A DNA stretch of 64,000 nt from Leptodactylus fallax (lineage: Eukaryota; Chordata; Amphibia; Anura; Leptodactylidae). Below the pieces are notes generated by a model. The model searched no databases and was not told the origin of the DNA. It was given only the letters and a program-made list of their open reading frames with translations. The stretch covers positions 9,025,501 through 9,089,500 of the forward strand of contig CAMRHE010000035.1 in NCBI GenBank assembly GCA_947044405.1. Reading direction: 5' to 3'. Both the position numbers and the translations under genes were made by a program. Shown here one piece after another: positions 46,110-57,837 of the stretch (position 1 is the stretch's first letter; every line of letters starts with the position of its first letter).

Positions 46110-46950
46110 CCAAACGTTCCAGTGAAGAACGATTAGAGCACTGGCAAATAGCTGAAAAAGTTAATGTTAACTACAATAAAAAGGATGCCAGAACATGCAT
46201 TACATCTGTCATGCTGCCTGTCCAAAATTAGCATGTGAGCATCAGAAGTGGAGGAGCAATTGAGGAAGGTAGCATGGTCTGATGAATCACATTTTCTTTT
46301 ATATGTGGATGGCTGGCTGCATGTGCATCACTTACCAGGGGAAATATTTCACCACAACATCATTACTGTATGTAAAGAAGGCAAGCCAGTGGAGACAGGA
46401 TAATATACCCTGTGACAGTGAAAAAAAAAATATTCACTAATAGTTCAAGGAGCATGACAAGGAGTTCAATGTATTAAAATTCCCAAGATCTCAATTTGAT
46501 AGATCATCTATGGCATGTACTTGAAAACTTTGGTCCAGTTTTGGCAATTCTCCTGACGTCCCTCACGAGGTGATGTGGATCCTGCTGCTGTTACATACCC
46601 GATGATGTGGATTAATCTTGCTTAAACAGGTGGTTGTGTTCCAGAACACAAACTGCCAAGGTGAGAGACCACCTATATACTATACACTTTATATCTTTAC
46701 TTTATCAACGGTAATACACTATCCACTGTTTGGTGCTTGTTTTCTTTTTGTATATCTTTTAAGCGTACTTGAAAACTAGTCAGATCCTTGGGGGCATCAT
46801 CTGCTGCTAATGTGTTGATGCCAGCCACCATAAAATAAATTCAGAGGTCTTATGGAGTTCATACCTTGAAGGCTGAAAGGTGGTCGCACAAGAGGAACCA
46901 ACAATATATCAAGTAGGTGGTTTTAAAGGTATGGTTGATCACTGTATAAC
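46110..46950 (+). pseudogene. Tc1-like relic E (transposase fragments)
   Basis: Decayed plus-strand coding sequence includes GCATGGTCTGATGAATCACA (translating near the WSDESHF catalytic block), CATGACAAGGAGTTCAATGT, and near 46778-46900 the C-terminal block with CCTTGGGGGCATCATCTGCT. It ends ATGGTTGATCACTGTA near 46945, resembling the terminus of the fish/frog Tc1-like group ending in GGCTGATCGGTGTA. Frames are broken everywhere. A 235-bp insertion splits it at 46530. Confidence 0.65.
46530..46764. mobile_element. Small insertion with 13-bp target duplication inside Tc1 relic E
   Basis: GTACTTGAAAACT occurs at 46517-46529 and 46765-46777, flanking 235 bp that do not belong to the transposase. 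A 13-bp duplication is typical of target-primed retroelement insertion rather than a DNA transposon. The right end is T-rich (TTTTCTTTTTGTATATCTTT). It may be a SINE or a short retroelement 3' end; no internal promoter boxes are evident. Confidence 0.7.
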
Positions 46951-47340
46951 AAGCATCAAAAATTATGCCCACTGTGACAAAACTTCTACCATAGAAATTG
47001 AGTATTTTGAAGTATTTTCTCAGGAGGTTATACATTTATTAAAATTACAAGATAGCCTGAATTTTTCTTAGTCATCAAAGTTCAATAGTCCTGTGAACAG
47101 TTATGTGGGATCTATAAGACGTAATGTCGACCATTGTTAAACAGTATATCAACTTTTAAACACTATTTTATAGTTTATACAAAGAAGTCACCTACAGAAA
47201 CAGTAATTTTGTTAACACAATGCATTACATATCTTATACAATTCACTGGAAGCATTCAACAATCTACTTCCAGACACAACAGTAATATTTAGTGAGATGG
47301 TTAGTTTCTAATACATCACACTACTGTACAGTGTCTGGTT

Positions 47341-47676
47341 TAAAGAGGACCTTTCATATGCTCATCAATGTGCGGTTTTATACACCGCTAGAAAGCAGAC
47401 AGTGTGCTGAATTCACGGTATGTGCCCTGGTGCTGGAGATATCGGTGCCATTAATTTTGGCACCAATATCTCCCCACTGCCAGAATTGTGGGACCTTACA
47501 GCCTAGTATCAGCGCTGGGGATATGAGGATGACGCTAGGCTGTAAGGCCCTTCCTTCTGACAGTGGGGAGATATCGGTGCTGAAATTAACGGCACTGATC
47601 TCTCAAGTATCAGGGCACATAACGGGAAAGCAATATATAAAGCCGCACATTGATGAAGACATGAAAGGTCCTCTTT
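47341..47676. mobile_element. MITE-like element with AAAGAGGACCTTTCA ends (copy 1)
   Basis: Inverted ends AAAGAGGACCTTTCAT and ATGAAAGGTCCTCTTT bound about 335 bp. The interior is partly palindromic (GAGATATCGGTGCCATTAAT against GATATCGGTGCTGAAATTAACG, and CCTTACAGCCTAG against CTAGGCTGTAAGG). Further copies lie at 47819-48178 and about 55150-55560. Confidence 0.75.
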
Positions 47677-47818
47677 CATGTTCCTAAAGTTCCTAGAAGG
47701 CGAAGGCGAGATTTCAGCTTTGAGAGCTAGAACTATGAACATAGCTCTGAACTCTGGTACTCAAGTAGTTTAGGATGCATATAAGATAGGTAATGCAATG
47801 TATTTGCAAAGTTTATTT

Positions 47819-48178
47819 AAAGAGGACCTTTCACCAAGTCCAGATTTTCACAACATTTAATAGGCGCTACTCCACTGATTCTGGCACAGCTGGAATTTTT
47901 TCTTTAGAGCCCACTGTTCCCGAACAATAAGTGCCATTAGCTTTGATGCCCAATATGCTACTTGGTCTATGTACTGTCAAGTGGGCAGTGTCAGGCAGGA
48001 GCAGGCGAGAGGTGTGATTCTGAGCTCTGGCAATGCCTGCCTCTGCTCCAGGCACCAAAACCAATTGCACTGACTGTTCAGGAACAGTGGGGCTACAGAC
48101 AAAATTCCTGTGCTAGAATCAGTAGAAAAGAGCCTATTAACAAATGCCAAGAACTGGAGTTGGTGGAAGGTCCTCTTT
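47819..48178. mobile_element. MITE-like element with AAAGAGGACCTTTCA ends (copy 2)
   Basis: It starts AAAGAGGACCTTTCACCAAG and ends GGAAGGTCCTCTTT. The interior pairs imperfectly (AGCCCACTGTTCCCGAACA against TGTTCAGGAACAGTGGGGCT). No coding content. Confidence 0.7.
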
Positions 48179-49648
48179 ACATGCTATGTAGTTTAATGCC
48201 TTATATACTCTAAAATTGCATCTGAAAGGTGAGCATACACTTTATCATCCAGGAAAAACAATACCAATGTCAAATTGCATTGGACCTGCTGCAGGCATGG
48301 GTTCCTTGTCTTATGTGAGTGATTGACAGGGTTGGAACAAAGTATTAAATACAGTCAACCTCATGTATTACCAGTTTAAAAGGTTTTCATATCCAACAAG
48401 AGAAACATTCTTCTTTAAAAGATAACATCGATAGGTGACTGCAAAGTTCTAAAAGTATTCCATAATAGAGAACCCACAATATTAGTTTTTAATGTATAAG
48501 GCTTTTTGACATACAGTATGCATTGCACTTCAGTTATCAAATGGCTTATCACCCACTTTAGATTGTAAAAGAACATATTAGGTCTTCCTGAATGTATGCT
48601 GAAGCTACTGCACTTAAAGCCATACACAGATTTAATGATTTCATTTTCAATTGTGAAATGTCCCCTAATGGAAAATGAGATATCCTGAGATAACTGGCTT
48701 GAGTTTTTGCAAGTCAATTCCAATGCACACTGGTCTGACAAAGTGAACAGTGCAATCAAGTAATCTATACTGTATGTGCGAACACAATCATCCACACATC
48801 ATACAGAAAATATGCAGAATATACAAAATGTGGCCAGTACAAGCCAACATATGTCAGGAAAGATTTGTGCTTTAACAAGAAATAACAGGTCTGTAATAAA
48901 AGTGGTTCTGCTTAAAATCAAAAGCTCAGCACCAACCTAGATCTATAAATCTATTGTCGCAATGTCCATGGCGCTAGAAGAGCCTCATGCTTGGCCAATA
49001 CAAGCAGTTAGTCATAATCCAGAAGTAAAAGTGGTATTACTTCAATAGAAATCAAACGGCAAATACTAATACATTTTACACTTGTGGTTTGTATCATATA
49101 TAGAATGAAAACCACCAGATATACTTTGTCCAACATACTATGTATTTGTTAAAAGATAAGATTATAATCAGGGCACAAAATCCAACCTATCTTGTTCCTG
49201 AAAATGAAATAGTTCACATATTTTCTCCCACTTTCTGGACTCTAAAAGAAATAAAAATGGATTGTTTGCTTTAAAAATGCTCTATAACTAAAAAAAAACT
49301 ACACTTACCTTTGAATCCCCTGCCAATCCATTGCAGACACTGCCTTTCTTTCTCCAGTCTTTGTTTACGAGTTGCCAGCAACTGTGTCAAGTGACCCTTG
49401 CAGTCACCCAGTGGCATCACCGAACAGTAATGACAGTAGTATGGCATGCCACCAGCAGTCACTTGCTGGCAGCTTGTAAACATAGACCGTCAGGGACCAT
49501 CAGAGGGTCTGTACAGAAGTGGTATGGGAATGAAGTATTAACTGTTTGTTTGTTTTTTTTTGTTATTTTCTGTAGTTTTCTTTTTATGCCAATGAGGTGC
49601 ACAACCTCTCCTTTGTATTTTTATACAAATCATTTTGTCTGTATTTTT

Positions 49649-49697
<49 letters not shown>

Positions 49698-51322
49698 TTA
49701 TTTTTTTGTGGTATTTAGAGTGGACACCGTTTGTGATCAAATTTACATTGTCTTAAAGATTATTCAGTATAGGTGATTCTGTAAGGGTACGTACACTTTG
49801 CAACCACATTTTTATAGCTCTAATGCATCTACAGTAACATAAATAATTTAACATTGGGAATAGTAATAAGCCTCTTTTTGTGTCAGCTCCTATGCAGACC
49901 TATAATTTTCCATGGTTAGAGACCACAGTATAACCAAACCATGTATACAGTCTTATTCAGCAGTCATTTGTTAGTTCCTTTCATCTGTCCGCTCTAATAC
50001 TGTCTGCAAATTTGCAACAAAATGCAGACAGAGAGGTCTCAGATTACATGGTAATTTTGGTAGTTTGTAAGCATGGAGGTAAGAGGTTTGCATTTTCTTG
50101 TTTTAACAGACTATTTGCACAGTCTTGTTTCAGGGTTTTTTTTATGTGTTATAGCAATAAAAAAAATGCTTGCAGAAATATATATACAGGCTAACAAGCT
50201 GCCTTAAAATTTAGTGCCCAAGTGCTGATCTTGGTGCTGTAGCTGTAGGGTGAAGGGCTGTGTATGTTTACATATGAAAGTCCAGTATAAAGTTATTTTG
50301 AGGAGTTCTCATTTTATCTATGTATGTATTTTCATAGATCAAAGTTAAAAGGGTATTCAGGCAATAACAAATAATCCCCTATCCATAGATTGCAGACAAA
50401 TGTAAGAATGGTTAAGATTTGCCTGCTGGGACTCCCACTAATTACCAGAACGAGTGTCACGGGCTTCCCTGTTTGAATGGAGTAGTGGTTGATAAGGTGT
50501 ACTACCGCTCTGTTCATAGTCTATGGGATTGGCTAAATTTTCATAGCATGTACATGTACAGTATGTCCAGGGTAAGAGCTATACTTAGGAGGAACTGGCT
50601 CTCCATTATCATAACATTCATTATATAAGGAAAACAGTGTTTTCTGTTGACCAATTCATAATTTCTGCATACAGCTGCCCATATGCTATTCCATGTTACA
50701 ATATTTCAGCCCTGATTATAATATTAATTTTACCATTATGACAGAAGACCTACCTAGTTGCTCAGGCACTGTACATTAAAAGTTAGTATATTCTGTTACA
50801 AAAAATATTTACTGTCTTAATATTTCCACTGCTAAACACCAAAAGGACAGAAGGGTGAGAGAAGGTCTGATAAAGTGCACAAATTTTTTCATCACTCTGT
50901 AGGGGTACGACTCAATCTGCCCCTCATACAACAATATCTTTAAAGGAAATGGGTGAGTATATTCATATACACAACTGATATTGGAAAAACTTATTTTCCA
51001 AGAACTAAAGAGATCCTGCAAAGTTCAGCTACAGAACATTTTTGGCTCAAATCTAATAGCAAAAGCAGCAACATTTGTTTCAGGAAAATGACACATCCAC
51101 TGATTGTAGCAGCATACAAGGTGCCCGCAATAACACCGACTGCAGGCCTGGTAAGCATTAACCTGACAGAGTACTTCTCACATATGGATTTACCATAAAT
51201 CTTAGAGGTAACATGTTTTTTCATGTACATTGCTTCCTGGCAGAGAACAAAATGCATCACTTTTTGCACGAGGGAAAACAAAATAACAATATATTTTATG
51301 GCAGTCACTCTAAGAAAAAAAG
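48179..51322. other. Non-coding stretch 3' of GPR63
   Basis: It contains an (AT)n microsatellite at about 49649-49692 and an old repeat near 50340-50530. The part nearest 51322 would hold the GPR63 3' untranslated region, but I cannot choose a polyadenylation site with confidence. A 126-codon minus-strand frame at 48415-48795 has no recognisable motif and is not called. Confidence 0.4.
49649..49692. repeat. (AT)n microsatellite
   Basis: About 22 uninterrupted AT dinucleotides. Confidence 0.97.
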
Positions 51323-52582
51323 TCACACTACAGATCTGTGTTCCCCGCACACATATATGGCGCTAGGCCGAATTCTTCTTCTTGTGTGTCCAGGTAACTG
51401 GGGTAAAAATTTGAAGTACTTGGGCATAAGATCTAAACAAGCATCACGGAATTTTTTAATCCTCCAGTAGTAGATTATGGGATTTAGTGCAGATTTGAGG
51501 TAGCATAGCCAAAGAAGCCACGTGCTTATCTCAAAAAAGTTGCTTTTGTTGTAAAAGTCACTGTTAAATGTGGCAACAAGGCTATAAGTAGCGAACGGTG
51601 ACCAGCAAACTACAAAGACAATGAATAAAATCAATATGGTAGTGAAGGCACGAGTTTTAAAGCTGATGTCTATATTCATTTGGAAAGGCCTTTGAAGGCT
51701 CATGAGACCTAGTTTGCTTGCCTGGCTAAGGCATATGCTGTCCGGGTGGCTGTGTATACGAACAGCATTGTGCCGCACAGTGTTCAATATGCCCATAAAA
51801 GCATAAAGCATCACCAGAAAAGGAATAAAAAAGAAAATCAGTACCACAAGAATCACATATGCTTTATAACCAGCATTTGTAGTGTAGCCAAACACACACT
51901 GAGGAGCTCTAGATGGTACTTGTAAGTGTGGGTTTCCAACAGCCAGAGGAAAAGCTATGCAAAAAGAAGTTGCCCAAGAAATCACAATGAGAATCTTTGC
52001 CCGGTAGGGATTTAGTTTGTCTTGCTTCTGTACAATAATGAGAAATCTGTCTATGCTTATTATAAGCAGGATAGCAACACCTTCTATTACAAACAGCCAA
52101 AAAAACATGGCAGATACTCTACAGAACACTTCTCCAAAAATCCACTCTGTTATAATGATAGTTATCAAAGCAAAGGGCATGTTGAGCATGGAAAGCAGTA
52201 GGTCAGCAAATGCCAGGCTTGCTAAAAGAATGTTAATTGCCGATCGCATGGCAGCTTTTTGGTAGACCATGAGACAAACGACAAAATTTCCAAGGAATGA
52301 CAGTAAAAGAATAATAATCATTATGGCAGAAAGTATTATCTGAAGGGGTAAATTCAAGGTGTCGTAAAGATCTTTTGTTGCTTGTGTGGTAGAGACAGTT
52401 GTGTTCACCGGTAAGGTACCAGCTGTGGTCATGGCAACTGGACTATATTTTGGTGGAAGATCCAGGTTGCCGCGAAATGAAGGCTGAGGGGTTGTTAAGT
52501 TTGTATATCCATTTACATATATGATGTGTGTACTATACGATGTCACGGGATGAGCAGGTGTAAGCATTGCTGAGAAAACCAT
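51323..52582 (-). CDS. GPR63: GPR63, class A orphan G-protein-coupled receptor (PSP24-beta)
   Basis: The single coding exon gives 419 residues, the length I recall for human GPR63, and shares its start (MVFSA) and end (VCGEHR-x-VV). ATG at 52582 has A at -3 and G at +4; the longer open frame begins with TTG and is not used. Residues about 79-106 form TM1 with N99; D127 lies in TM2. C154 and C229 would form the extracellular disulfide. IDRF at 177-180 replaces the usual DRY, as in this family. CWSPF at 336-340 lies in TM6 and NPIIY at 367-371 in TM7. N-glycosylation sites are N28 and N60. The receptor sits in the plasma membrane; lipid ligands (sphingosine 1-phosphate, dioleoyl phosphatidic acid) have been proposed but it is usually listed as orphan. 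It is intact and unrelated in composition to the surrounding repeats. GPR45 is the closest alternative. Confidence 0.94.
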   Translation of the reverse strand: MVFSAMLTPAHPVTSYSTHIIYVNGYTNLTTPQPSFRGNLDLPPKYSPVAMTTAGTLPVNTTVSTTQATKDLYDTLNLPLQIILSAIMIIILLLSFLGNFVVCLMVYQKAAMRSAINILLASLAFADLLLSMLNMPFALITIIITEWIFGEVFCRVSAMFFWLFVIEGVAILLIISIDRFLIIVQKQDKLNPYRAKILIVISWATSFCIAFPLAVGNPHLQVPSRAPQCVFGYTTNAGYKAYVILVVLIFFFIPFLVMLYAFMGILNTVRHNAVRIHSHPDSICLSQASKLGLMSLQRPFQMNIDISFKTRAFTTILILFIVFVVCWSPFATYSLVATFNSDFYNKSNFFEISTWLLWLCYLKSALNPIIYYWRIKKFRDACLDLMPKYFKFLPQLPGHTRRRIRPSAIYVCGEHRSVV

Positions 52583-52711
52583 AATTGTTCGGTCCAGATG
52601 AATCAATGTACGTCAATTCTGGAGAGTGGTCGCTTTCCATGAGTCTTATTCCATGGGAAACCATGAAGTAAAAATAGATCCATTGTCAATTCACAAAGTA
52701 TCTTCTGCAAG
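52583..52711 (-). other. 5' untranslated part of the GPR63 coding exon with upstream ORFs
   Basis: Between the splice acceptor and the ATG lie several upstream ATGs on the minus strand. One at 52683 opens 26 codons ending with TGA at 52603-52605. One at 52664 opens 43 codons that run past the GPR63 start and end at 52533-52535. A third, ATGGAATAA, is a two-codon frame. The overlapping frame would compete with receptor translation. Confidence 0.7.
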
Positions 52712-52730
52712 CTGAAAAGAAACACAAAAG
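52712..52730 (-). promoter_or_regulatory. Splice acceptor upstream of the GPR63 coding exon
   Basis: On the minus strand TTTTGTGTTTCTTTTCAG is followed by CTTGCAGAAG. It has a clean pyrimidine tract and a CAG, giving exon start at 52711. GPR63 genes normally have non-coding exon(s) before the coding one, which would lie at higher coordinates; I could not identify them. Confidence 0.75.
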
Positions 52731-53930
52731 CACACATTTTAATGGAACATATTCAGTTAAAGCTTGTGTTCTTACATAACACATATAAAGTGTAAGCTGG
52801 CTATCATCTATTATGATTTTCATAGGTTATTACATCAGAACCAGTTACAAACATCAATATAAAAATTTTCTGAAATTTTATACAGACTCCAACTCCTCTA
52901 TTTTTCGACATCTTGACTCAGACTCCTTCATAAAGCCATGGTAAGTCAGAAGTAGTAAAGATCCTCTAATTAATCAATAGGCTAATTATTGAATTCCCAT
53001 TAAAGTAAACATGCAACAAACTATGCATCTTATTAATTACACAATATCAATATTTGTATAATAATAATATTCTAAAAAATAATACATCATTTTATTGTGA
53101 AGCAAGTGTTGGTAACGTTTTTCCAACTCCACCCAAAATTGATACCAAATCTGACTCTACATCCCTTTTTACATGAAGGAATAATATCTCCTACTAAATG
53201 AATATCCCATCTGGTAATCACTTGGACATGGAGCTCTAACAAGCAAACCTAAAAATACAGCAATGATGTGTGCAAATATAAAATAATAAAATATAACATA
53301 TTACATTACTGCTATATGTATTATACCTAGAAATGTAAGGCTATCAGTGAACAATTTGTTCATGGTTTTTAACCCTTGATCTCAAGCTTCAAGCTTCTAT
53401 TGTAATTAGAGATAGTAGTCATGCCGTGATCCTAATTTTCCAGGAATAAAGAACTTTTTTTTTAGAATTCCAGAAAGTCAAACATCTTGTAATGCTTTGC
53501 TTTTGAATTCCTATTCTGTACTCTATATTCACATAAATATTAGGCTGAAATAAATCCAAATAACAAAGTAGTCAAAGGGGCTATACCACAAACAACACTT
53601 ATTGCCTATTAATATGGTCAGACACCAACCATACCGCTCATGAGAATAGGGGTCAGTCAAGCATTTGTGCTCCATTTAACTTTATAAGACTACTGAAGAC
53701 AGCAGAATACTGCTCAGTTATCTCTTGCTACTTGCTGGTTCAATGAAGAGTCAACATGGCTATTGAAATGGCCTAAATGGCTACAATATCATGTACATGT
53801 GTGAAAAAAATGCTAAGGCTGCTTAACATGTACAGACAGCTGACCAATTTCTGTCCAATCATACACATAGCAATCTAAATGGCCCATTGATATGATTGAA
53901 ATGTGTCTCATCTGCTAGAAAACCAATTTA
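52731..53930. other. Non-coding stretch with dispersed repeats
   Basis: About 52885-53165 is a repeat with ACTCCAACTCCTCTATTTTT, ACTCCTTCATAAAG and ATTAATTACACAATATCAAT, also present at 59255-60475. About 53575-53740 is an old repeat copy. The remainder is AT-rich, presumably GPR63 intron. Confidence 0.5.
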
Positions 53931-54074
53931 GGCTAAGGCCCTGTGTTGCAGAAAAGAAATGCTTCCTTTTTATTTCCCATTTCTTTTGTAGCCACTGCTA
54001 GGTTTCCCTGAAAAAATTTTCAGCAAAATCTGCAACAAAAAAAATCTGCTTTTCCGCAATGTGGGGACTTAAGC
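53931..54074. mobile_element. Hairpin MITE type A, short copy with TTA flanks
   Basis: It starts GGCTAAGGCCCTGTGTTGCA after TTA (53928-53930) and ends AATGTGGGGACTTAAGC before TTA (54075-54077). The left arm is shortened. It abuts the foldback element at 54078. Confidence 0.7.
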
Positions 54075-54077
54075 TTA

Positions 54078-54788
54078 AAGGGATTTTATCATTGGGGAAA
54101 CGTGTTTTTAACTGAAGCAAAGTTGGAATAGCCTTTATAAAGGCTATTCTACTCCTACCTTTACTTTTCTTCTCCCCACGGCCGTTTGTCCAAAAAAAAA
54201 ATTTATTCTCATATTTAAATTAGGCTCAGGGAGCAACGGGGGGCATACCCCCTGTGCTCCAAACACACCCATGTCATCGCCTCAACCCGCCTCCAGCGCT
54301 GTTTTTTCACGCCCCCTGCATCTTCTTCTGTTCATCTTGCATCTGAGCATGCTCCATCGGACATTTTTGTTTAGTTTCTTACACCAGTGTACTTCAGAAA
54401 AAAGGCCAATGGAGCATGCTCAGTCGGCTCTGCCTGAATTCAAAGTGGCTCCAGCGGTCATTTTTGTTTAGTTTCTTACACCAGCGTACTCCAGAAAAAA
54501 ATGGCTAACGGAGCAAGAAGCAGATTCAAGATGAACAGAAAAAGATGCAGGGGGCGTGAAAAAGCAGCGCTGGAGGCGGGTTGCGGCGATGACGCGGGTG
54601 TGCTCGGGGCACATGGGGAACGACCCCGGTGCTCCCTGAGCATAATTTACATACGAGAATATTTTTTTTTTTTTTTTGGACAAACGGCGGTGAGAAGAAA
54701 AGTAAAGGTAGGCGTAGAATAGCCTTTATAAAGGCTATTCCAACATTGCTTCAGTTAAAAACATGTTTCCCCAATGATAGAATCCCTT
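54078..54788. mobile_element. 711-bp foldback element with long inverted arms
   Basis: It starts AAGGGATTTTATCATTGGGG and ends CCCCAATGATAGAATCCCTT. The arms match for about 280 bp each, including GAATAGCCTTTATAAAGGC, GACAAACGGC, and GATGCAGGGGGCGTG against its inverse. The centre holds a duplicated segment (CATTTTTGTTTAGTTTCTTA at about 54362 and 54459). The GC-rich part near 54220-54300 and 54560-54640 contrasts with the AT-rich surroundings. No coding content. Confidence 0.85.
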
Positions 54789-55149
54789 CAATGTGCACAA
54801 AAACCTTTCTGTATCATGTAAATAGCATCTGAAAATTATCTGACAGATAACACCGTTGTAGAGAATAGAAAGGTTTTAATTTAGGATGATCATAAACTTC
54901 TCATCTTCTTTATGGGTTATGTTTGTATTTTTGTATCATTGGTATGATTTGGACCTTGTTGTATTATTATAAAAATATAATAAACATTTGAATTGAAAAA
55001 AATAAATAAAGAAAGAAGATGAGAATTGGTTCTGCCCTAGCAAAATATCGACTGTATAAGTGTAAATGGTCAAATCTCTCCAATTTCAAAATCCAATTAT
55101 CTCATAAGCCAAGGAGCATTTGTAAACCCTTCAATTACACTACAGTCTG
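54789..55149. other. Non-coding stretch
   Basis: AT-rich with A-runs near 54990-55010. No gene is visible. Confidence 0.35.
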
Positions 55150-55560
55150 ATTGACTGTAGTGTATACTGCTAGAAAGCTGACAGTGTGCTGAGCTCATTG
55201 CACTGTCACCTTTGCCAGTATGCGCCCGGGTGCAGGAGATATTGGAGTCGTTAGTTGCTGTAAGAAGGGCGGCTCTAACTGCTCAGCGTCATCGCAGGGC
55301 TGTGAGGAATGCCCACAGATAGTACTCTTTCATAGCCTTGTACTGTTAGAGAGAGGGTTCCTCAAAGGCCAGCGATGACGCTGAGCAGTAAGGCCCACCT
55401 TTCTGACAGTGGAATGATATTGGTGCTGAAACTAACAGAACCGATATCTCCATATCTCCTGCACCTGGGTACATACCGACAAAGCTGACAGTGCGCTGAA
55501 TTCAGCTTTCTAGAGGTATATAATACTGCTGATCTGCAAGGACATGAAAAGTCCTCTTTA
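55150..55560. mobile_element. MITE-like element with GTCCTCTTTA end (copy 3)
   Basis: The interior matches 47341-47676: CTAGAAAGCTGACAGTGTGC, GGAGATATTGGAGTCGTTAG and an inverted partner near 55430-55510. The right end is ATGAAAAGTCCTCTTTA; the left end has decayed or is truncated. Confidence 0.6.
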
Positions 55561-57667
55561 AGGTGCATTCCACATTGCTATTGATCACAGAAGAAGGGAT
55601 CAGAAAACCCTTTATGAAATGCTAGGGTTAAGGCTACATTCACATATGCATAGGTCTTTCCGTTCTTCTATTCCATCATAGGAATATAGGAAAAGAAAGA
55701 ACAGTGCAAACAGTTCCGCTATGGTGACCGTTAATTTGCTGGATGTAGGAATCCTGCTCCCGTGCAGACAAGAAAGTCTCCTTAGATGATTCTAAATATG
55801 AACATGTTACCATTCATTCAGCTTAACCCACGTACGACTGATGTTGGTACCTTAGGATTCTCTCTGATTGCTGGCATTAACTCTTCCCATGCATTGGTCA
55901 AATGTTACTGACACATTTGCATGTGTGGAAGAAGCATGTGAGCACCTCCATGTTGTCTCGGAATCGCCATCCACCAGGGTGAAGTCAGTGGGTGGCAATC
56001 CATGGCTCTGACAGCTGGAAGCCTACTGAAGGCTCCTAGGTTGTCATTAATGAGCTTCTATCTGCCATAGACAGCCTGTAACAAGTCAATGGATTATAAC
56101 AATATACTGCAAGATATTGGTATTGCGGTATATTGTATTAGTAATCAGACCCCCTAGAGTTCAAGTCCCCTTGGGGGTTTAAAAATAAAAGCTAAAAAAA
56201 TTAAAATAAAAAATATAACATTTCAGATCAGCCCCTTTCCCTATATCACATAAAAGATTAAATGAAGACAAAAATAAACACATGCAAAAACTATAAAAAT
56301 ATTTACCCATACAGTGAATACAAAATAATCAAACTGCCATTTCAACTCTCAATAAAAAATGAATAAAAAGCAATCAAAATGTCAGACAATCCCCAAATGA
56401 TATAAATAGAAACTACAACTTGCCCTGCAAAAAAGGATGCCATACACTGCTCCGAATACTGAGATTTTTTTTTTTCTTTCAAAGTTTAGATTTTTTGTAA
56501 AGGTATTAGAACAGAAAAAAAAAAAGGATAGAAATTTGGTATCACCATAGCAACCTGCGGAATCTAGCTAACATGCCATTTTTGCTGCAAAGTAAATGCT
56601 GTAAAAAAGAAAATGGCTGATATGCATTTTTTTTTAAATCCATCCCTTTCTGACTTTTTTCAGCCTTCCCAGTCCCTCATAAAGTTTAATGAATAGAAAA
56701 ATAAAAAAGTCATCACTTTTAGTAGGCAGAAAATGTATAAATGAAAAATGGCTGCTATGGGAAGGGGATTAACATCAGTATCAATCTGCAATGCTATTAG
56801 TGACTACCAAATCCTACCTATATCATCAAATAAATTGCACCCAACCTTATAATGTTATGTACATCTGAATTTTCTGTAAGGGGTTAAGCTTCAAAGAGCT
56901 CTTCGAAATGATAGAGACACCTCAGCTGGGGCCGCATTTATGGACCAACCGTCTCCATGGCAACCATATAATCCATCTGGCAGAAGTATCCTAAATTCCA
57001 GTCATTTCTATCTGTAATAGATGCCCAACAGAAAAAAAAAATATCAAAGATTAAGAGAAAAGGCATTTGTACATTATTTTTAAGTCAAAAGCTGTAGAAA
57101 ACATTCTGCCGATGAACGCAATCCCCAAACTGAACACTAAGGGCAAGAGAGATAAACAGAGTATAAAGCCAACAGTGAACACTGCAATAAGGACAATTAA
57201 TCAAGATAACTGCGGGCAGCATCAGCACAGCTAACCTCAGCATAATAAACCAGTCTAAGGTAAAATGTGCGCACAAACATGGCAGGACGCACAATAAGAA
57301 GTAGTTTGCTGGTCTTGTGGAGGAGAACAGTTGGTCTCCTTTGGCCAGTCTAGCCTCACAGGAAGGTAAACACCGGTCTAATTTGTTGACAACTCTATTT
57401 CCTCTAGTGTACTGCTCTCGCGGGGTATAAATATTACTGCTCCAGCTTTATTGTTCAGTATTGGTATGTTTGGATAAAGTCAGTAAGAAGAGTCTGATGA
57501 ATGGCAAACTGTAAAGTACAGTTACAGAATAATATTTATACTACTCTGTACTGGGAACACTTTCATGTGCCTTTATGTGCCATGTTCACCATAGATATTA
57601 ACCAAACTCCTGAACAATTCAACACTTTATTAATGAGATGAAAAACTATGGGCATGGTGTGTAAAGG
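55561..57667. other. Non-coding stretch with dispersed repeats
   Basis: The segment 56150-56880 has TTAA-type frog repeat text (GACCCCCTAGAGTTCAAGTC, later TTTTCTGTAAGGGGTTAAGC). No gene or RNA is seen. Minus-strand frame 57085-57294 is not supported. Confidence 0.4.
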
Positions 57668-57833
57668 GAGTCTGTCAGCAGGAAAAATCAGTATGAAACT
57701 AATGATAGCAACTTGATTTTAATGAAAATGGACCTGCAATGTACAATAAGAAAGGCATCTTTTGAAAGTATAGAAGCAGCCCTACAAGGTACTGTCATTA
57801 GTTTGATACCAATTTTCCTACTGACAGACTTCC
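57668..57833. repeat. Short MITE-like repeat with GGAGTCTGTCAGCAGGAAAA end
   Basis: The inverted pair is GGGAGTCTGTCAGCAGGAAAA and TTTTCCTACTGACAGACTTCC, about 165 bp apart. The middle (GCAGCCCTACAAGGTACTGT) matches repeats at about 345 and 60570. Confidence 0.65.
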
Positions 57834-57837
57834 TTCA

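Noticed and set aside
48415..48795. 126-codon minus-strand frame
   Set aside because: No recognisable motif, composition of non-coding AT-rich DNA, and no splice context; length is compatible with chance.
51323..52606. Longer GPR63 frame starting at 52606
   Set aside because: The codon at 52606 is TTG, not ATG. The ATG at 52582 has a good context and gives the 419-residue length expected for GPR63.
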